Assembly (NCBI GenBank): GCA_009733775.1
Contig: WOGZ01000351.1
Span: forward strand, 1 to 32,687
DNA from: Alectoria sarmentosa
Lineage: Eukaryota > Ascomycota > Lecanoromycetes > Lecanorales > Parmeliaceae
Length of the DNA: 32,687 nucleotides
Direction of reading: 5' to 3'
The notes below the pieces were generated by a model. The model saw only the letters and a program-made list of their open reading frames with translations, was not told the DNA's origin and ran no database searches. Shown in pieces: positions 21,712-32,687 of this stretch (position 1 is its first letter; each line of letters opens with the position of its first letter). The position numbers and the translations under genes are program-made.

Positions 21712-23963
21712 TAATATTTATTATTTTTCACAATAATAATAATTTATAAATTAATTATCGAGTCGAACGAATTCTTATATCGCGCTATCGCGTAAAAGAA
21801 AATCTTATATAAATATAACATTTGCATCGTGCAAAACGAAACATTAATTTAAATATCGTTGAAAATTAAATACGCGACGCATTGCAACTCGAAAGAAAAA
21901 AAATTAAAATTAAAATCAAAATCAAATTCAGTATAAACCTTCTATTCGATTTTAAAAAGTAATTGTTAAAAACGCATTTCAAAATATACAATTATTATTG
22001 TAACGCGCGCTATCAAAAATTAGAAAAAAAAAAGAAAAAAAAAATTTCACGATCATAATTAACATATTATACGCGCTAACAAAATTTAAAAAGATAAAGA
22101 TTATAATAAAAAAAACATTATTATCAAAAAAGGTTTATAAAAAGAAATTGCGTTAACACTTTCTCACTTCCCTCGATTTGAATTTATGTTAATCATTATT
22201 ATCGTTATTATATAACGATTAATTTAAATTATTTAATTTGACGATAATAAATTAAATTTCAATAATGCAAATATAAAAGAAAATAATTAACGTGAGAAAC
22301 TATATCGAATTAAAAATGAAAAACAAATTAAATTAAAATTTATAAAAAAAAGAAGATATATTATCGAATTCGATAATTTATAAAACGAACTCTTTTTTAT
22401 AAAAATAAAAAACGACGTCGAGAAAAAACACGAATCGATTTTTATAAAAATTTAAAATATATAAAAATTGATCGAAAATGCAATTTCTTATTTTAAAAAA
22501 TAATGCAGTGCAATTAAAAATCTTATTATTAATGTAATTATTTATTAAAAATAAAATTAAAAATTATATTAAACGTTTATCATAAATAAGAAACGAGTAA
22601 CGTTATTTATTTAATAATTTAAAAAAAAAATCTCTCTCTTTTAACTGCTCGAAACAACGAAAAACGATTATGAATTTTCAAAAATATTTATCATAATCGA
22701 AACGAAAAGCTCAAAAAAGAGATATACAATTTTAATATAAAAAATTAAAATTAAATTTCAACTTCGCGTTATAGGCGAAATGAATTTTCTTAATTTCAAT
22801 TTTAATTTTAGTAATTTAAATCGTGAAAATTCTTTTCATCGTTTTTTTTAATAAAATTATCGTATTATAATATCGTTAAATGAAAGTTATTATAATCAAT
22901 AACTTATTTTTATTATTAAAGAAATCTTTATTATAAACGATAAATTGAATAATAAATACGCGAACGTGAATAACTTTAACGATAATAACGATAATAAAAA
23001 ATTATAAAATTTATAAAAAATGCATTTTGAATTTAAGTTTATATAAAACTTTAAGTTTTTTAAAATGAAAAAAAATATTAATATTATTTATTTGCGAATA
23101 ATATAATATAAAATCTTAAATAAATATTTAAAAATTTCGATGAAAAAAAAAAGTAAACGCTGAATTTCAAAATTCGAAATTTATTATAAAAGTTAAAAAC
23201 GTTAAAAAGACTTTTAACGTCTTTTATATTCGATTTATTATTGTTATTATATTATTTAATATATTTAAATAAGAAAAAATCGATTATTTAAAAAAAATTA
23301 ATTACAAATCGTTTAAAATATCGTATTTTCGATTATTTAAACTCGACACTATATCGTGAATTTATTATTTAATTACGATAAATCGATTTAAATATAAAAT
23401 TTATTAACGAATAATTATTTAAAAACATTTGAGGCGTAAAAATAATAGAAATTGAAAAAATTAAATTCTTTAATATTAAAATAAAACGTAACGAAAATAA
23501 TAATAAACGAAAAAGTTACTTTAATAATAATATTATTATCGAGAAAAATAAACAATATCGATAATTTTAATATATCGCGATTAAATTTAAAAAAGAAAAT
23601 TAATATTTTAAATGTTTATAATTTGAATATTTATTAAACGAAGTAAACGCTTTATATAAAAATAAATCATAATTGAATAGAAAATAAATCATTATTATAT
23701 TAATAAAAATTAAATTAAAAATCAAAGTAAATGCGTTTTTAATTTATAAATAATAACAATCGAAAAATTAACTTTTTTTAACGAAATCGTCGTTAAAAAA
23801 ACATTAAAATAAATGTATATAAAAATTAAGAAATTCGAAAGATTAAATGTTAAATTAATTATTATAATTTTATTTTTATACGACGTTAAATTATAAAAAA
23901 AAAACAATTAAATTTTAAAATAAAAATTTTCAATAAATAAGAAATAGCGAAAATTTAATTTTA
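21712..23963 (+). other. Element B gag region, degraded
   Basis: This lies between the 5' LTR and the protease-like frame, where the leader and gag are expected. Frames are broken throughout and I see no CCHC zinc knuckle. The minus-strand frame at 23722-23907 is hydrophobic and AT-driven and is probably not a gene. A less mutated patch at 22150-22190 reads CACTTTCTCACTTCCCTCG. Confidence 0.5.
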
Positions 23964-24197
23964 ATGAACATAAAAACATTAATAAAGAGTTTCATAAACA
24001 CGAAATTTGCGAAATATTATAAGTTATTATTAATAACTTTAACGAAATCTCTTAAATTGCGATTAATGAATAAAATTATAAAAAGAAATATTATTTATAT
24101 AATTCGAATTATTTTTATCTTCGAAAAATATCTTGAAAAATTATTTTACTTGATTACATTTTTAATTAAATTTAATATTATATTTAATATATCATAA
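23964..24197 (+). pseudogene. Element B retropepsin-like (protease) domain
   Basis: The frame reads NIKTLIKSFINTKFAKYY, then LLLITLTKSLKLRL, RNIIYIIRIIF and KLFYLITFLIKFNIIF. This follows the order of gypsy aspartic proteases: catalytic strand, a xxFAxxHxLPL-type helix, then a strand ending in GxxxILGxPW. The Asp-Ser/Thr-Gly triad is not readable. It sits about 580 bp before the RT, as expected. Confidence 0.55.
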
Positions 24198-24780
24198 TTG
24201 AAATTATATAATTTTTAAATATTCTTTAAAAAAAGATCGTATATCTTTAACTCAAATTATTATATATCAAATTATTTACAATATCACAAATTAATTACGA
24301 TATATAATAACAATGCTAAAAAACATCGATTTTCGATAACATTTTAATTAAAAAATATCGCGAAAATCTTTATTTACGTCTTTATAAAAATGATAAAAAA
24401 AAGAAAAAATTAAATTATCGCTATGTGATTAAAAGATTTCGAACGTTTCGAGAAAAAGACTATTAATAAAAAATTTAAATTAATAATTAATATAATCGTT
24501 ATTAACCTCGAAGATTATAAAAAGTTTTTTTAAAAAATGAAAAAAATGTTTATTTTCAAAAAGAAACTTAAATAAAAAGTTTTTATAATGTATTATTTAT
24601 AAATCGATATTTGAAATTCGATAAAGGCGAATAAATTATCTTCGCAAAAATTAATTAATTACATTATCAAATTACAAAAAAAAAACTTTTTTGATTAAAA
24701 GAATTTATAATATATCACGAAAGTAAACGACGATAATTAAAAAATACGTAAATAAAATATTCAATAAAAATAACATTAAA

Positions 24781-25440
24781 TCAAATATATTCTTTTATAT
24801 AATATCGATATTTATCGTTAAAAAATTAAACGAAAAATTTCATATTTATATCGATTATCGAGCTTTTAATTTTTTAATTATTAAAAATTATAATGCGTTT
24901 TCGTTAATAAAAGAAATTTTAATTAAATTATGCGCAATAAAAATCTTTAATAAATTCGATATCATTACGACTTTTAATGAGATTCGTATAAAAAAAATGA
25001 AAAAAAAATTATCTTTTTAATACGATATAATTTATTCGAATATATAATAATGTCGTACGAATTTTATAATACATTTAACATATTTTAAATCTTTATTAAT
25101 AAAGTTTTATAAAAATATTTAAACGACTTTTATTTAATATATTTAAATAACATTTTGATATATAATAATAATAAAAAAAAACACATTAAGTATATAATTT
25201 TTTTTTTTAAAAAACTTCAATAAATAATTTTATATTTTGATATTAATAAATATTAATTTTATATTAAAAAAATGAAATATTTAAAATTAATTATTATTAT
25301 AAAAAGATTGAAGATAAATTCGAAAAAGATAAAGATTATCGTTAATTAAAAAACGCTTAAATGCGTTAAAGATGTGTAAGCTTTTTTGAAATTTATTAAC
25401 TTTTATAGAAAATTTATATACGAATATTTTAAAACAGTCG
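24781..25440 (+). pseudogene. Element B reverse transcriptase, inactivated and frameshifted
   Basis: In the frame starting at 24781 the sequence reads IFIVKKLNEKFHIYIDYRAF, IIKNYNAFSLIKEIL and KIFNKFDIITTFNEIRIKK, matching gypsy RT motifs (VKKPGG, CVDYRALN, FTKLDIIAAFNKIRI). Near 24990-25020, within an A-rich run, the reading frame shifts. It resumes as RYNLFEYIIMSYEFYNTFN, FINKVL*KYLNDF and IYLNNILIYNNNKKKHIKY, then FLKFINFYRKFIYEY. The YxDD box is NN here (25146-25151). The frameshift is not a RIP product and may be an old indel or a sequencing error in the homopolymer. Confidence 0.85.
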
Positions 25441-25990
25441 CGTCTTTATCGAATTTAACGAAGAAAAATCCTAAATTCTTTATTTTTTTTTAAATAATAT
25501 ATAATTTTAAATAACGCGCATTCGACGATCTTAAAAAAACGTTTATTAGCGTATCAATTTTAACACATTTCGATCTCGATAAGAAAATTTAATTTGAAAC
25601 TAATATATTTAATTACGTAATAATTATTATTTTTTCTCAAAAAGAAAAAAACGAAAAATTATATTCGATTATCATTTTCTTAAAAAAAATGTTTTCTTAA
25701 AAATGCAATTACGAAATTTACGATAAAAAGTTATTAATTATTATATAAATTTTTGAAAGATAACGTTTTGAATTAATTAATATCTCGATAAAAAACTCAA
25801 TAAAGATTTTTATTAATTATAAAAATTTAAAATATTTTATAATTATCAAGCAATTAAATCGTTATTAAATCAAATAAATTAAATTTCTCTTTAAATTCAA
25901 TTTCAAAATTTTATATAAGTCGAATACGTAAAAAACGAAACTCGATAATTTTATTCGAAAAATAAACGATTTATTAAAAAACGATAATAA
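25440..25990 (+). pseudogene. Element B RNase H domain, inactivated
   Basis: The frame reads ASLSNLTKKNPKFF, AFDDLKKTFISVSILTHFDL, FETNIFNYVIIIIFSQKEKN, KLYSIIIFLKKNVF and NYQAIKSLLNQIN, ending with FQNFI*VEYVKNETR. These correspond to the gypsy linker (L..LTKK..F.W), AFD.LK.AF..APIL.HFD, ETDASDYV, the PVAFLSKK series, and the YRPG end. The Asp of ETDAS is Asn. Stops replace several Trp and Gln. Confidence 0.8.
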
Positions 25991-26569
25991 CGATCGTTAT
26001 AAATTTTAATATTAAGTAATATTAAAGAAAGAAAATTTAAACGAAAAAATCAAGTAAGTAATAAATCTTATTTTTATATTATTAAATAAATAAGAAATTT
26101 TAATTTCGAAATTTGCTTTAATAATATACGATTTTTATAAAATAAATATTAACAATAAAAAATTATTAAAAAAATCGTTATCTGATGACTTAAAATTTAT
26201 TAAAAAGTTTTTAAAAAAATTAATAATTCTCATTACAACGTTTAATTTATTAATTGCGATAAAAAAAGAATATGAGAAAAATAATGTTATATAACGCATT
26301 ATAATAATTAAAATCGTTAATTAATTTAAAATATCATATAATTTTATAAAAAAGAGAGTAAAATTAAAATTGAGCGATTACGAAATTTATAATTAAATGT
26401 TTTATATTAATTCTCGATTATACGTTTTAAATTATTTTAAATTTAAAATTAAAATTATTAAGCATATTCACGAGTTTTCATTAAACGAATATATAAAAAA
26501 ATTATTAATTTATAATAAAGTGAACTATTATTATTATTAATTAAAAATAATTAATATAATAATTCGATA

Positions 26570-27130
26570 TATAAGAAACTATTATATATATAAAAAATCG
26601 AAGATTTATAAAAAAAGCAAATAAAATCTCTTAAAATTATTATTTATTTTCGATTAATATTAATAAAACATTTTAATAAAATTCATTATTTCATTATTTA
26701 TTTATTTCAAATTTAATCGTAAATTCGAATATATAATATTTATTATAAATAAATTATTTAAAAAAAAAATTTTTTAACTTTTTAAAAATCGAGATAATAA
26801 TATAAATCTTTATTAAATAATTTTAATAAAAAAAATTATTCAATTATTATTATATCGAATCGCGAAATTCAATTTATCGTTTATTTCTAAAAAAGACTTT
26901 ATTAACGTATTAATATTAAGTTAAAGTTATTTTCAACATTTTATTTTAAAATAAATAATTAAATAAAAAGCGTTAATATAATATTAAAGTAATATTTACG
27001 TATTTATATTAATTATAATTAAGATAATTAAATCGACTTTTTATCGATCGCTGAATTTGAAATTAACTTAAATAAAAATATTTTTACGAAAATTACTTCA
27101 TTTTTAACTATTAAAAAATATATATTAAAA
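26570..27130 (+). pseudogene. Element B integrase zinc-finger end and core, inactivated
   Basis: The frame beginning near 26576 reads YYIYKKSKIYKKSK then LLKLLFIFD, which fits the second half of the HHCC finger and its linker (CxxCxxxK, ...LQPLPIPxxPW). Farther on, scattered matches continue to FFTIKKYILKNDIEL-like codons near 27110-27145, the position of PFFANYGFHPRMGIE in this family. The DDE residues cannot be placed with confidence. Confidence 0.6.
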
Positions 27131-27331
27131 AACGATATTGAATTATCAACGCCGTGAAACATTAATTTCATTTAAAAATTTATAAAAGAAATAATTATCG
27201 TTAACAAGTTTATCGAAAAAATGAAAAATCTACGATTATTTTTTAAAAAAGAATTTAAATAATCGTAGATATTAATGATAAAATAAGTAAATTATTATCG
27301 ATTATTAATATTTTAATTCAAAAAAAGAAAT

Positions 27332-27589
27332 ATGATAATGTTAAATGTTAAAAACATTAAAATAAATCGATCGAGTAAATCGTTAAATCACAAAAATATA
27401 AACTCTTTTAAAATAATTAAAATTATTAATAATATAATATATAAACTAAAATTATCAAAAAAAAATAAACATTTTTTTTATCTTTTACTTTTAATTATTA
27501 TATTTAAACAACAACGATTTATTATTAAATTAAATAAAATCGTTTTTTTTTTACGAACATCGATGAAAAGAAAGCGTATCACTTCGTAA
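27332..27589 (+). pseudogene. Element B integrase C-terminal (GPY/F-type) domain
   Basis: An 85-codon open frame reads MIMLNVKNIKINRSSKSLNH, then KNINSFKIIKIINNIIYKLK. This fits the conserved gypsy integrase tail: VMLxxKNIKTxRPSKKLDxK, then (GPF)xVxxxIxxxAYRLxLP. Gly and Pro codons have been lost. The last ~20 residues diverge. It lies about 430 bp before the 3' LTR and appears to be the end of pol. Confidence 0.75.
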
Positions 27590-28004
27590 ATAAAATTATT
27601 AATTCTTAAATCGATAAGCGAAAAAAAGACTCGATCACGAAAAAAAAGAAATGTTTAATATATAAATTTAAATGAATTAAACACATCGACGATGTTAAAT
27701 AATATTTATACACTTATACAATTAACTGCTTAAATTTAATAACGAACTTTTATTATTTTAATTTAAATAAATTAAAATCACACTCGTTTTTTCAAATATT
27801 TAAAAAATTAAAAATCATTAATTATTATATTAATGAATAATTCTTATATCCTCGTTTAAAAGAATTAAATTAAAATTAATAAATTGAATTTTTATAGCTG
27901 AGAAAGTAATTTTAATTTTATATAAAACATTATTAATTTATATAATATCAACGAACTTTTAAAGCATAAACAATTGCTTTTTTATTTCGTTATAAAAATA
28001 TATC

Positions 28005-28024
28005 GAATTTAAGAAAAGAAATAA
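28005..28024 (+). other. Element B polypurine tract
   Basis: The A/G run AAGAAAAGAAATAA ends directly at the 3' LTR start. It is the expected plus-strand priming site for LTR retrotransposons. Its TA interruption may be a mutation. Confidence 0.65.
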
Positions 28025-28250
28025 TGTTATAATTTTAATTTATTAATTTATTTTTTTAATTAATCTCTTTTTAATACGCAACTTAATTAAGTTTAGCGCG
28101 ATATAACATTTAACGTCGATAGCGCATTAACGTCGAATTTTAACGTTTATATACTTTTTAACATTAATATACACTTATAATATAACATAATTAATATTTT
28201 ATTTAAATTATATATAAATGCTATTTTAATTTAATGTGTAATTTTTAATA
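28025..28250 (+). repeat. Element B 3' LTR
   Basis: Starts TGTTATAATTTTAATT, keeping the terminal TG, and ends TTTTTAATA just before AATAT. It is the partner of 21486-21711. The single apparent transversion is GATATAAC here against GATTTAAC in the 5' copy. Confidence 0.85.
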
Positions 28251-29464
28251 AATATATATATTAATATATATAAAAAAATAAGATAAAATTAAGTTAAAAA
28301 ATCTTAAAATATATATATATAATTAATTATAAATTCGAAATTATTACGCTTTTTAATTAGCATTCGAATAACGACGTTTAAATTTTTTCGAGCGCTTTTA
28401 TTAAAAATTTATATATAAAAATCTTATATTTTTCGTCTTTTATTTTTTTAAAAATAATTTTCTTTTATAATTTCGTAAATTATATAATTCGATATACGCT
28501 TTTTAATAATATAAAAATATTAAAGTTTAAATATATATATATAAATTAATATTTAATTTAAATATATTATTATTTGAAACGATAATAAAACTTTCGAGAA
28601 ATCTTTATATCGAATTTTAAATTATATAATAAATTACGTGATACGGGCGTATACGTTTATAATATAAATCGCACTTTTCTTCGTAACACTTTTAAAATAA
28701 TATAATTTAGTGTTTTATATCATATTTTCACAAATTATAAATTCGAACTTATTCGACGATTATTATAAACATAATTTATTTAAATTATAATAAATTTTAA
28801 TTACATTCGTTATTTCTTTGCGAATCGTTCGATATTTATTATTTATATTAAAATTCAATTTCGATTTATTAAAAACATTAAAAACGTCAAAATTTAATTT
28901 TTTGTTTACGATATCATTAATTTTAATTTTAATATTAATGATAAACGCGTTATTTTAATAATTTTTAATGTTTTGCATATATTCGATATAAGCGTTAATC
29001 TTTTATCGATTAAAAAGCTTTTAAATATCGATATTGAAATCGTCTTTTATAAAAAAAATTATGTTTTAATTTAAAATAATATCACGTTAATCGATACGCG
29101 AAATCGCGATTTTTAATTTTTTTTAATTTTTAAAAAGATAATAATGCTTTAATCGTTTATAATGTTTTTTTAAATTCGATTTATTAATTATAATATACTC
29201 ATATAAGTTATTTAAATTAATAAAATCTTAATAAGCTTTTTAATATTATTATAAAAATGAACTTTTTCAAAAAGATTATCGAGAAATATATTTATGAATG
29301 TTATGTGATAAATCGTTAAAAGATTATTTTTTATAATAATTTTATAGCGCTCAATATTATATCGAGCGAATTTGTTTATAACGATTTTATTAAACTTTTA
29401 ATTTTCATTAATTTCAACAATTGTAAATATTTTATAACGTTTAAAAATAATTTTATTTATTATT

Positions 29465-30090
29465 TTAAAATTTATTATATTCATTATAAAAGCGAGATCT
29501 TTATTATATTTTTACGTTTTAAAATTTATTTATAATTTCGCGATTATCGAATTAATCGCATTCGTCTCGATAATAAAAACGAACATATTAATAAAATCTT
29601 TTTTAAATGCCTCATTTAAACGAGCATTAAACAAAAATTCATTATCGCAAATAATTTCGAAATTAATAAAGTCGTCGAGCGATTTAATCAAACTTTGATA
29701 AATAAAATATATTTAATTTTATTAAGTTTCAATTTTAACAAATTCTTTTGATTTGAAATAATGATTATAATTAATTATTTGACGATGCGTTTTTCGAACA
29801 TCAAAATCATCGTTACATTTTTCGAAGTCTTTTATTATCGCAAATTTTTTTTTATTTACGAATTATAAACTTTATCGCTTACGCTTTAAGACGAATTCAA
29901 AAAAAATTTATAAATAAAAACGAAAAATGTATTTTTTTAAATTATGAAAACGAATTCATTTTTCGCTTTTATAATTTAATTAAAAAAAAAGATTATTCGC
30001 GTTAACGATATGCATTTCGTCGAAAAACATTTATATTTTGTGAATCTCGAAAAAGAGATTAAGGCTCACGAATCTTTAAATAAACGTTGA
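29465..30090 (+). pseudogene. Element C integrase (Ty1/copia), inactivated
   Basis: The frame reads RLDNKNEHINKIFFK, then KQKFIIANNFEINKVVERFN followed by QTLINKIYLILL, and later FFEVFYYRKFFF. These match the copia integrase core: RSDNGTEYxNxxF, GIxxExTxPxTPexNGVVER, NRTLxxxxRxxLxxA, TPYExxxGxKPxxxxLR. The VVER Glu of the DDE triad is retained. A downstream stretch reads KKIIRVNDMHFVEKHLYFVN (about 29976-30050), the copia post-integrase segment (KxIxxSRDVxFxE). Confidence 0.75.
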
Positions 30091-30859
30091 CGTTTTTTTA
30101 TATTAATATTTATTATAAAAAAGACATTAAATAAGCAATATATTATTATATTATTAAACGTTAAATTTATAATTTCGATTAAATCGTTAAATCGATTGTT
30201 ATTAACGAATATTTAATTATTATTAATTATTAATCGTTTTTAAAAATCTCATTTTATCGTTATTATAATGCGTGTGTTTATAATAATTATCAAATTTGTT
30301 ACATTAATCGTTAAATTTGTTATTATTTTCTTTTCATTAATGTTTTTAAAATTTATTAAAATAAAAGTTATACGAGAACATTTCGAATATAAAATTATTT
30401 AAAAATTATTTAATAATTATAAAAATCTCATTATTTCGAATCTTCGTGATTTATCGTTTAACTTTTTAACGAAAGCTTTCGTTATCTTTATTCTTTTTGC
30501 GAATTATATTAATAAATTTAATATTTTCGAATTTATAATTTACGAATAAATGATTTTTAATAATTTATTTCGTATAAATTAAAAGATTAATATGTGAAAT
30601 GAATATAAATTTTTTATAAATTATAATATTTGATATCTTATTTAAACGTTTTCAAAAGTTTATATTTTTAAAAATCGTTAAATTTACATCGTAAAACGAG
30701 GTTTTAAAAAAAAAGTTATTCGTTATAAAATATATTAAGTTGTTCGAGAATTCGAATAATAAAAAAGTCGTAATTATTATAACATTTTCGCGTCGATGAT
30801 AAAGTTTATAAATTATAAAACGATTTTTGCGCTTACGGCGATTATAAATTAAAACGTAA

Positions 30860-31300
30860 AATAAATAAACGTTAAAATCGTTTTTTTTATAACGATGTTC
30901 AAAAAAACATTTATGTGCAACAATTTGAAAATTTTAATAAAAATAATATTAAGATTTATAAGTTAAATAAGGTCTTTTATGATTTAAAATAATTTTTTAA
31001 ATTCAATATTAGCATTTCTCGATTTATATAAAGAAATTCGATTTTAATTTTATCGAATTAAATGATAATGTGTTTATAAATCTTAAAAAAAAGATTATTA
31101 TAACGTTTTACGTTAATAATGTCTTAATTATAAATCGTAATAAAGTCGTTATTAAACAAATCAAAGATGTTTTAAACGTTAAATTTCACATATTAAATTT
31201 AAAATTATACGCTTTTTATTTGAGTATAATCGTTAAAAAAGATCGTTATAACGATATTATTCATTTAAGATAAAAAGCGTATATCACACGTTTTTTTAAT
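30860..31300 (+). pseudogene. Element C reverse transcriptase (Ty1/copia), inactivated
   Basis: Readable parts are NDVQKNIYVQQFENFNK, then IYKLNKVFYDLK, which fit copia RT (FLxGDLxExIYMxQPxGF, VCKLxKALYGLKQ). After a phase change, an open frame (31070-31273) gives FINLKKKIIITFYVNNVLII, the catalytic YVDD box with both Asp codons turned to Asn (31115-31120), and the following helix KQIKDVLNVKFHILNL (xxLxxxFxMxDLG). Earlier motifs (WVFKxKRD and similar) are only weakly visible in 30590-30860. Confidence 0.8.
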
Positions 31301-32080
31301 TATTTCAAATGTTAAAATCTCATTTTTATTAATATATCATTTGAAATTAATCGTAAATTAACGCTCGTCGAAAAAAATTATGTAATTTTTAAAAAGTTTC
31401 GTAAGAAGTATTAATTCGTTATAAGTTTTTTTATATACGTTATATTAAAAACTCGTCTCGATATCGTTTATATTATTTCTTTAATTAATCGATATTTAAT
31501 TAATTTTATTTTAGCGCATTAAAATGCGATTATTCGAATTTTTCGATATTTTAAAAATATAATATATTACGAATTCGTATATAAGAATTTTTTGAAAAAT
31601 TTATTCGATTATATTAATTTTGATTAAGTTAAAAACTCAATTCGAAAATTTATTTTTGATTATTTATTTAATTTAAATAATAACGTTATTAATTAATTAA
31701 GTAAACGTTAAATTATTATAATATTATTCATTTATAAAATAAAATATATCGATTAAACGCAAGTTATTAAGAAAGTTATTTAATTAAAGAATTTTTTTAA
31801 TTAATTTTTACGATTTGACGATTCGGATTTTAAAATTATCGTGATTTTTAAAAATAATTAAAGCGCAATCGCTTTCGCAAAAAAGGTTTAATTTTATATT
31901 CGCATTAAATACATTAACATCGCTTTTTTTTTTATACGCGAAAAAATTAATAATGATATTGTGAATGTTTAATATATTTTTATTAATAAATAAATAATTA
32001 ATAATTTTATTAAGATTTTATATTTCGATGAGTTTATTATTTTTCGAAATGTTTTCAAAATAAAAGTAGTTTTATATTAT
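31300..32080 (+). pseudogene. Element C RNase H region (Ty1/copia), inactivated
   Basis: The frame continues with AYITRFFNYF, then TRLDIVYIISLINRYLINF, AH*NAIIRIFRYFKN, NVIN*LSKR, SAIAFAKKV, and IRIKYINIAFFFIREKINN. These match the copia series: YIxxLLxxFxM, TRPDIAxAVxxxSRYxxxP, HWxAxKRILRYLKGT, SWxSKxQ, DNxSAIxLxxNPxxHxRTKHIDIxxHFIRExV. Trp codons are stops, as elsewhere in the window. Confidence 0.75.
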
Positions 32081-32446
32081 TCACTTAAAATTATTTAAAT
32101 TATTATTTTAAAGAAAACGTCGAAATCGTCTCATTATTATTATTTAGCGTTTTTAATTTCAAAAAAACGATTTTATTAATTTTCACACTTCGAATAATCG
32201 ATTAAATAATCGATCGAAATCGAAATTATTCGTAAAATCTTCATTATTAATTTTAACGTATCAAAATTTCGTTATATTATTATTATATTAAAAGTTAATT
32301 TATCGTTATTATAATCATATTTATAAACTTTATAAATCTTTATTCGAAACATTTATATTTATATTTAATTCAAATTTAAAATTTACGACGTTATTTAAAA
32401 AATCGTTATTATCGTTTTTTCGTTAATCGTTTTAAATATTTTCATC

Positions 32447-32515
32447 AAAATTATCATATTTATATTTTTTGAAATTATTATATTTATATTTTTAAAATTA
32501 TTATATTTATGCTTT
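32447..32515 (+). repeat. Three tandem copies of a ~23-bp AT unit
   Basis: The unit AAATTATTATATTTATATTTTT is repeated three times with small changes. It lies after the element C RNase H and could belong to its 3' untranslated part or LTR. Confidence 0.6.
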
Positions 32516-32651
32516 TAAACGCTTTTTTAAACGTTATTATCGTTATTAATATTATAAATATCGTCGCTTACATTTTTCGCATATATATTATTAATTATTA
32601 TTATTAAATATTAATATTTTAAAACGACTTTTACGAGTTTTATAATCGATC

Positions 32652-32679
32652 GCATATATATATATATATATATATATAC
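32652..32679. repeat. TA dinucleotide repeat
   Basis: A run of about 13 TA units (CATATATA...TATACA) near the right edge of the window. It is a simple microsatellite with no sign of function. Confidence 0.85.
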
Positions 32680-32687
32680 AATTCGAA

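Larger units (their letters stand above)
21486..28250 (+). mobile_element. Element B: RIP-degraded full-length Ty3/gypsy element
   Basis: A complete 6765-bp LTR retrotransposon. The 226-bp LTRs (21486-21711 and 28025-28250) are co-linear at a fixed offset of 6539 bp and flanked by AATAT on both sides (21481-21485 and 28251-28255). A polypurine tract (28010-28024) abuts the 3' LTR. The internal order is retropepsin-like domain, RT, RNase H, integrase and integrase C-terminal domain, all on the plus strand, as in Ty3/gypsy. I count about 22 LTR differences, all but one transitions, so the two LTRs were probably identical at insertion and then mutated by RIP. Stops in every domain make it inactive. 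I see no chromodomain after 27589, unlike element A, and protein motifs differ enough from A to be a separate family. Confidence 0.9.
28260..32110 (+). mobile_element. Element C: RIP-degraded Ty1/copia retrotransposon (ends unresolved)
   Basis: Integrase (about 29465-30090) comes before reverse transcriptase (about 30860-31300) and RNase H (to about 32080), the diagnostic Ty1/copia order. All domains are on the plus strand and interrupted by stops. I could not identify an LTR pair. The 5' LTR should lie somewhere in 28256-29000, and the 3' LTR after 32110 or beyond the window. Gag and protease should lie in 28300-29460, but that part contains no readable motif. Confidence 0.8.

Noticed and set aside
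21481..28255. Same AATAT duplication at elements A and B as proof of a shared insertion preference
   Set aside because: In DNA with this A+T content a 5-base match of A and T is common by chance. It is used only as supporting evidence for the element ends.
1..32687. CRISPR arrays, bacterial operons or a clear new multi-gene system
   Set aside because: The window is fungal in type, with short GT...AG introns and RIP-degraded retrotransposons. No regularly spaced repeats or gene clusters were seen.

Overview
The window looks like a filamentous ascomycete (Pezizomycotina) chromosome with a two-compartment structure. A GC-balanced island of about 5.5 kb (roughly 15290-20765) sits inside very AT-rich DNA (by eye more than 80% A+T). 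The AT-rich parts are retrotransposons degraded by repeat-induced point mutation (RIP): LTR copies differ almost only by transitions, Trp codons have become stops, and catalytic Asp codons have become Asn. The genus cannot be named from sequence alone.

Layout. 1-5071: AT-rich, no recognisable element. 5072-6003: a 932-bp non-autonomous (TRIM-like) LTR element on the minus strand. 7346-7601: an inverted solo LTR of element A. 7658-15026: element A, a full-length RIP-inactivated Ty3/gypsy chromovirus with readable RT, RNase H, integrase and a C-terminal chromodomain. 15290-20765: the GC-balanced island. 21486-28250: element B, a second full-length Ty3/gypsy element with 226-bp LTRs. About 28260 to beyond 32080: element C, a Ty1/copia relic in which integrase comes before RT and RNase H.

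The only clearly intact gene is a five-exon SRPK-like protein kinase of 488 aa (18972-20701, + strand). Its stop codon is about 60 bp from the right isochore border. The rest of the island (15290-18900) holds short open frames on both strands. None is recognised; the best candidate is an 80-codon minus-strand frame at 17724-17966.

I found no operon, CRISPR array, rRNA or convincing tRNA, and no clear new multi-gene system. The most informative observations are the mutation pattern (surviving C residues lie mostly in CpG), parallel loss of the catalytic Asp pair in all three reverse transcriptases, the short non-autonomous element whose LTR ends match element B, and the long inverted repeat made by the solo LTR beside element A. 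Relic protein assignments come from reading degraded frames by eye against remembered family motifs; no database search was run.
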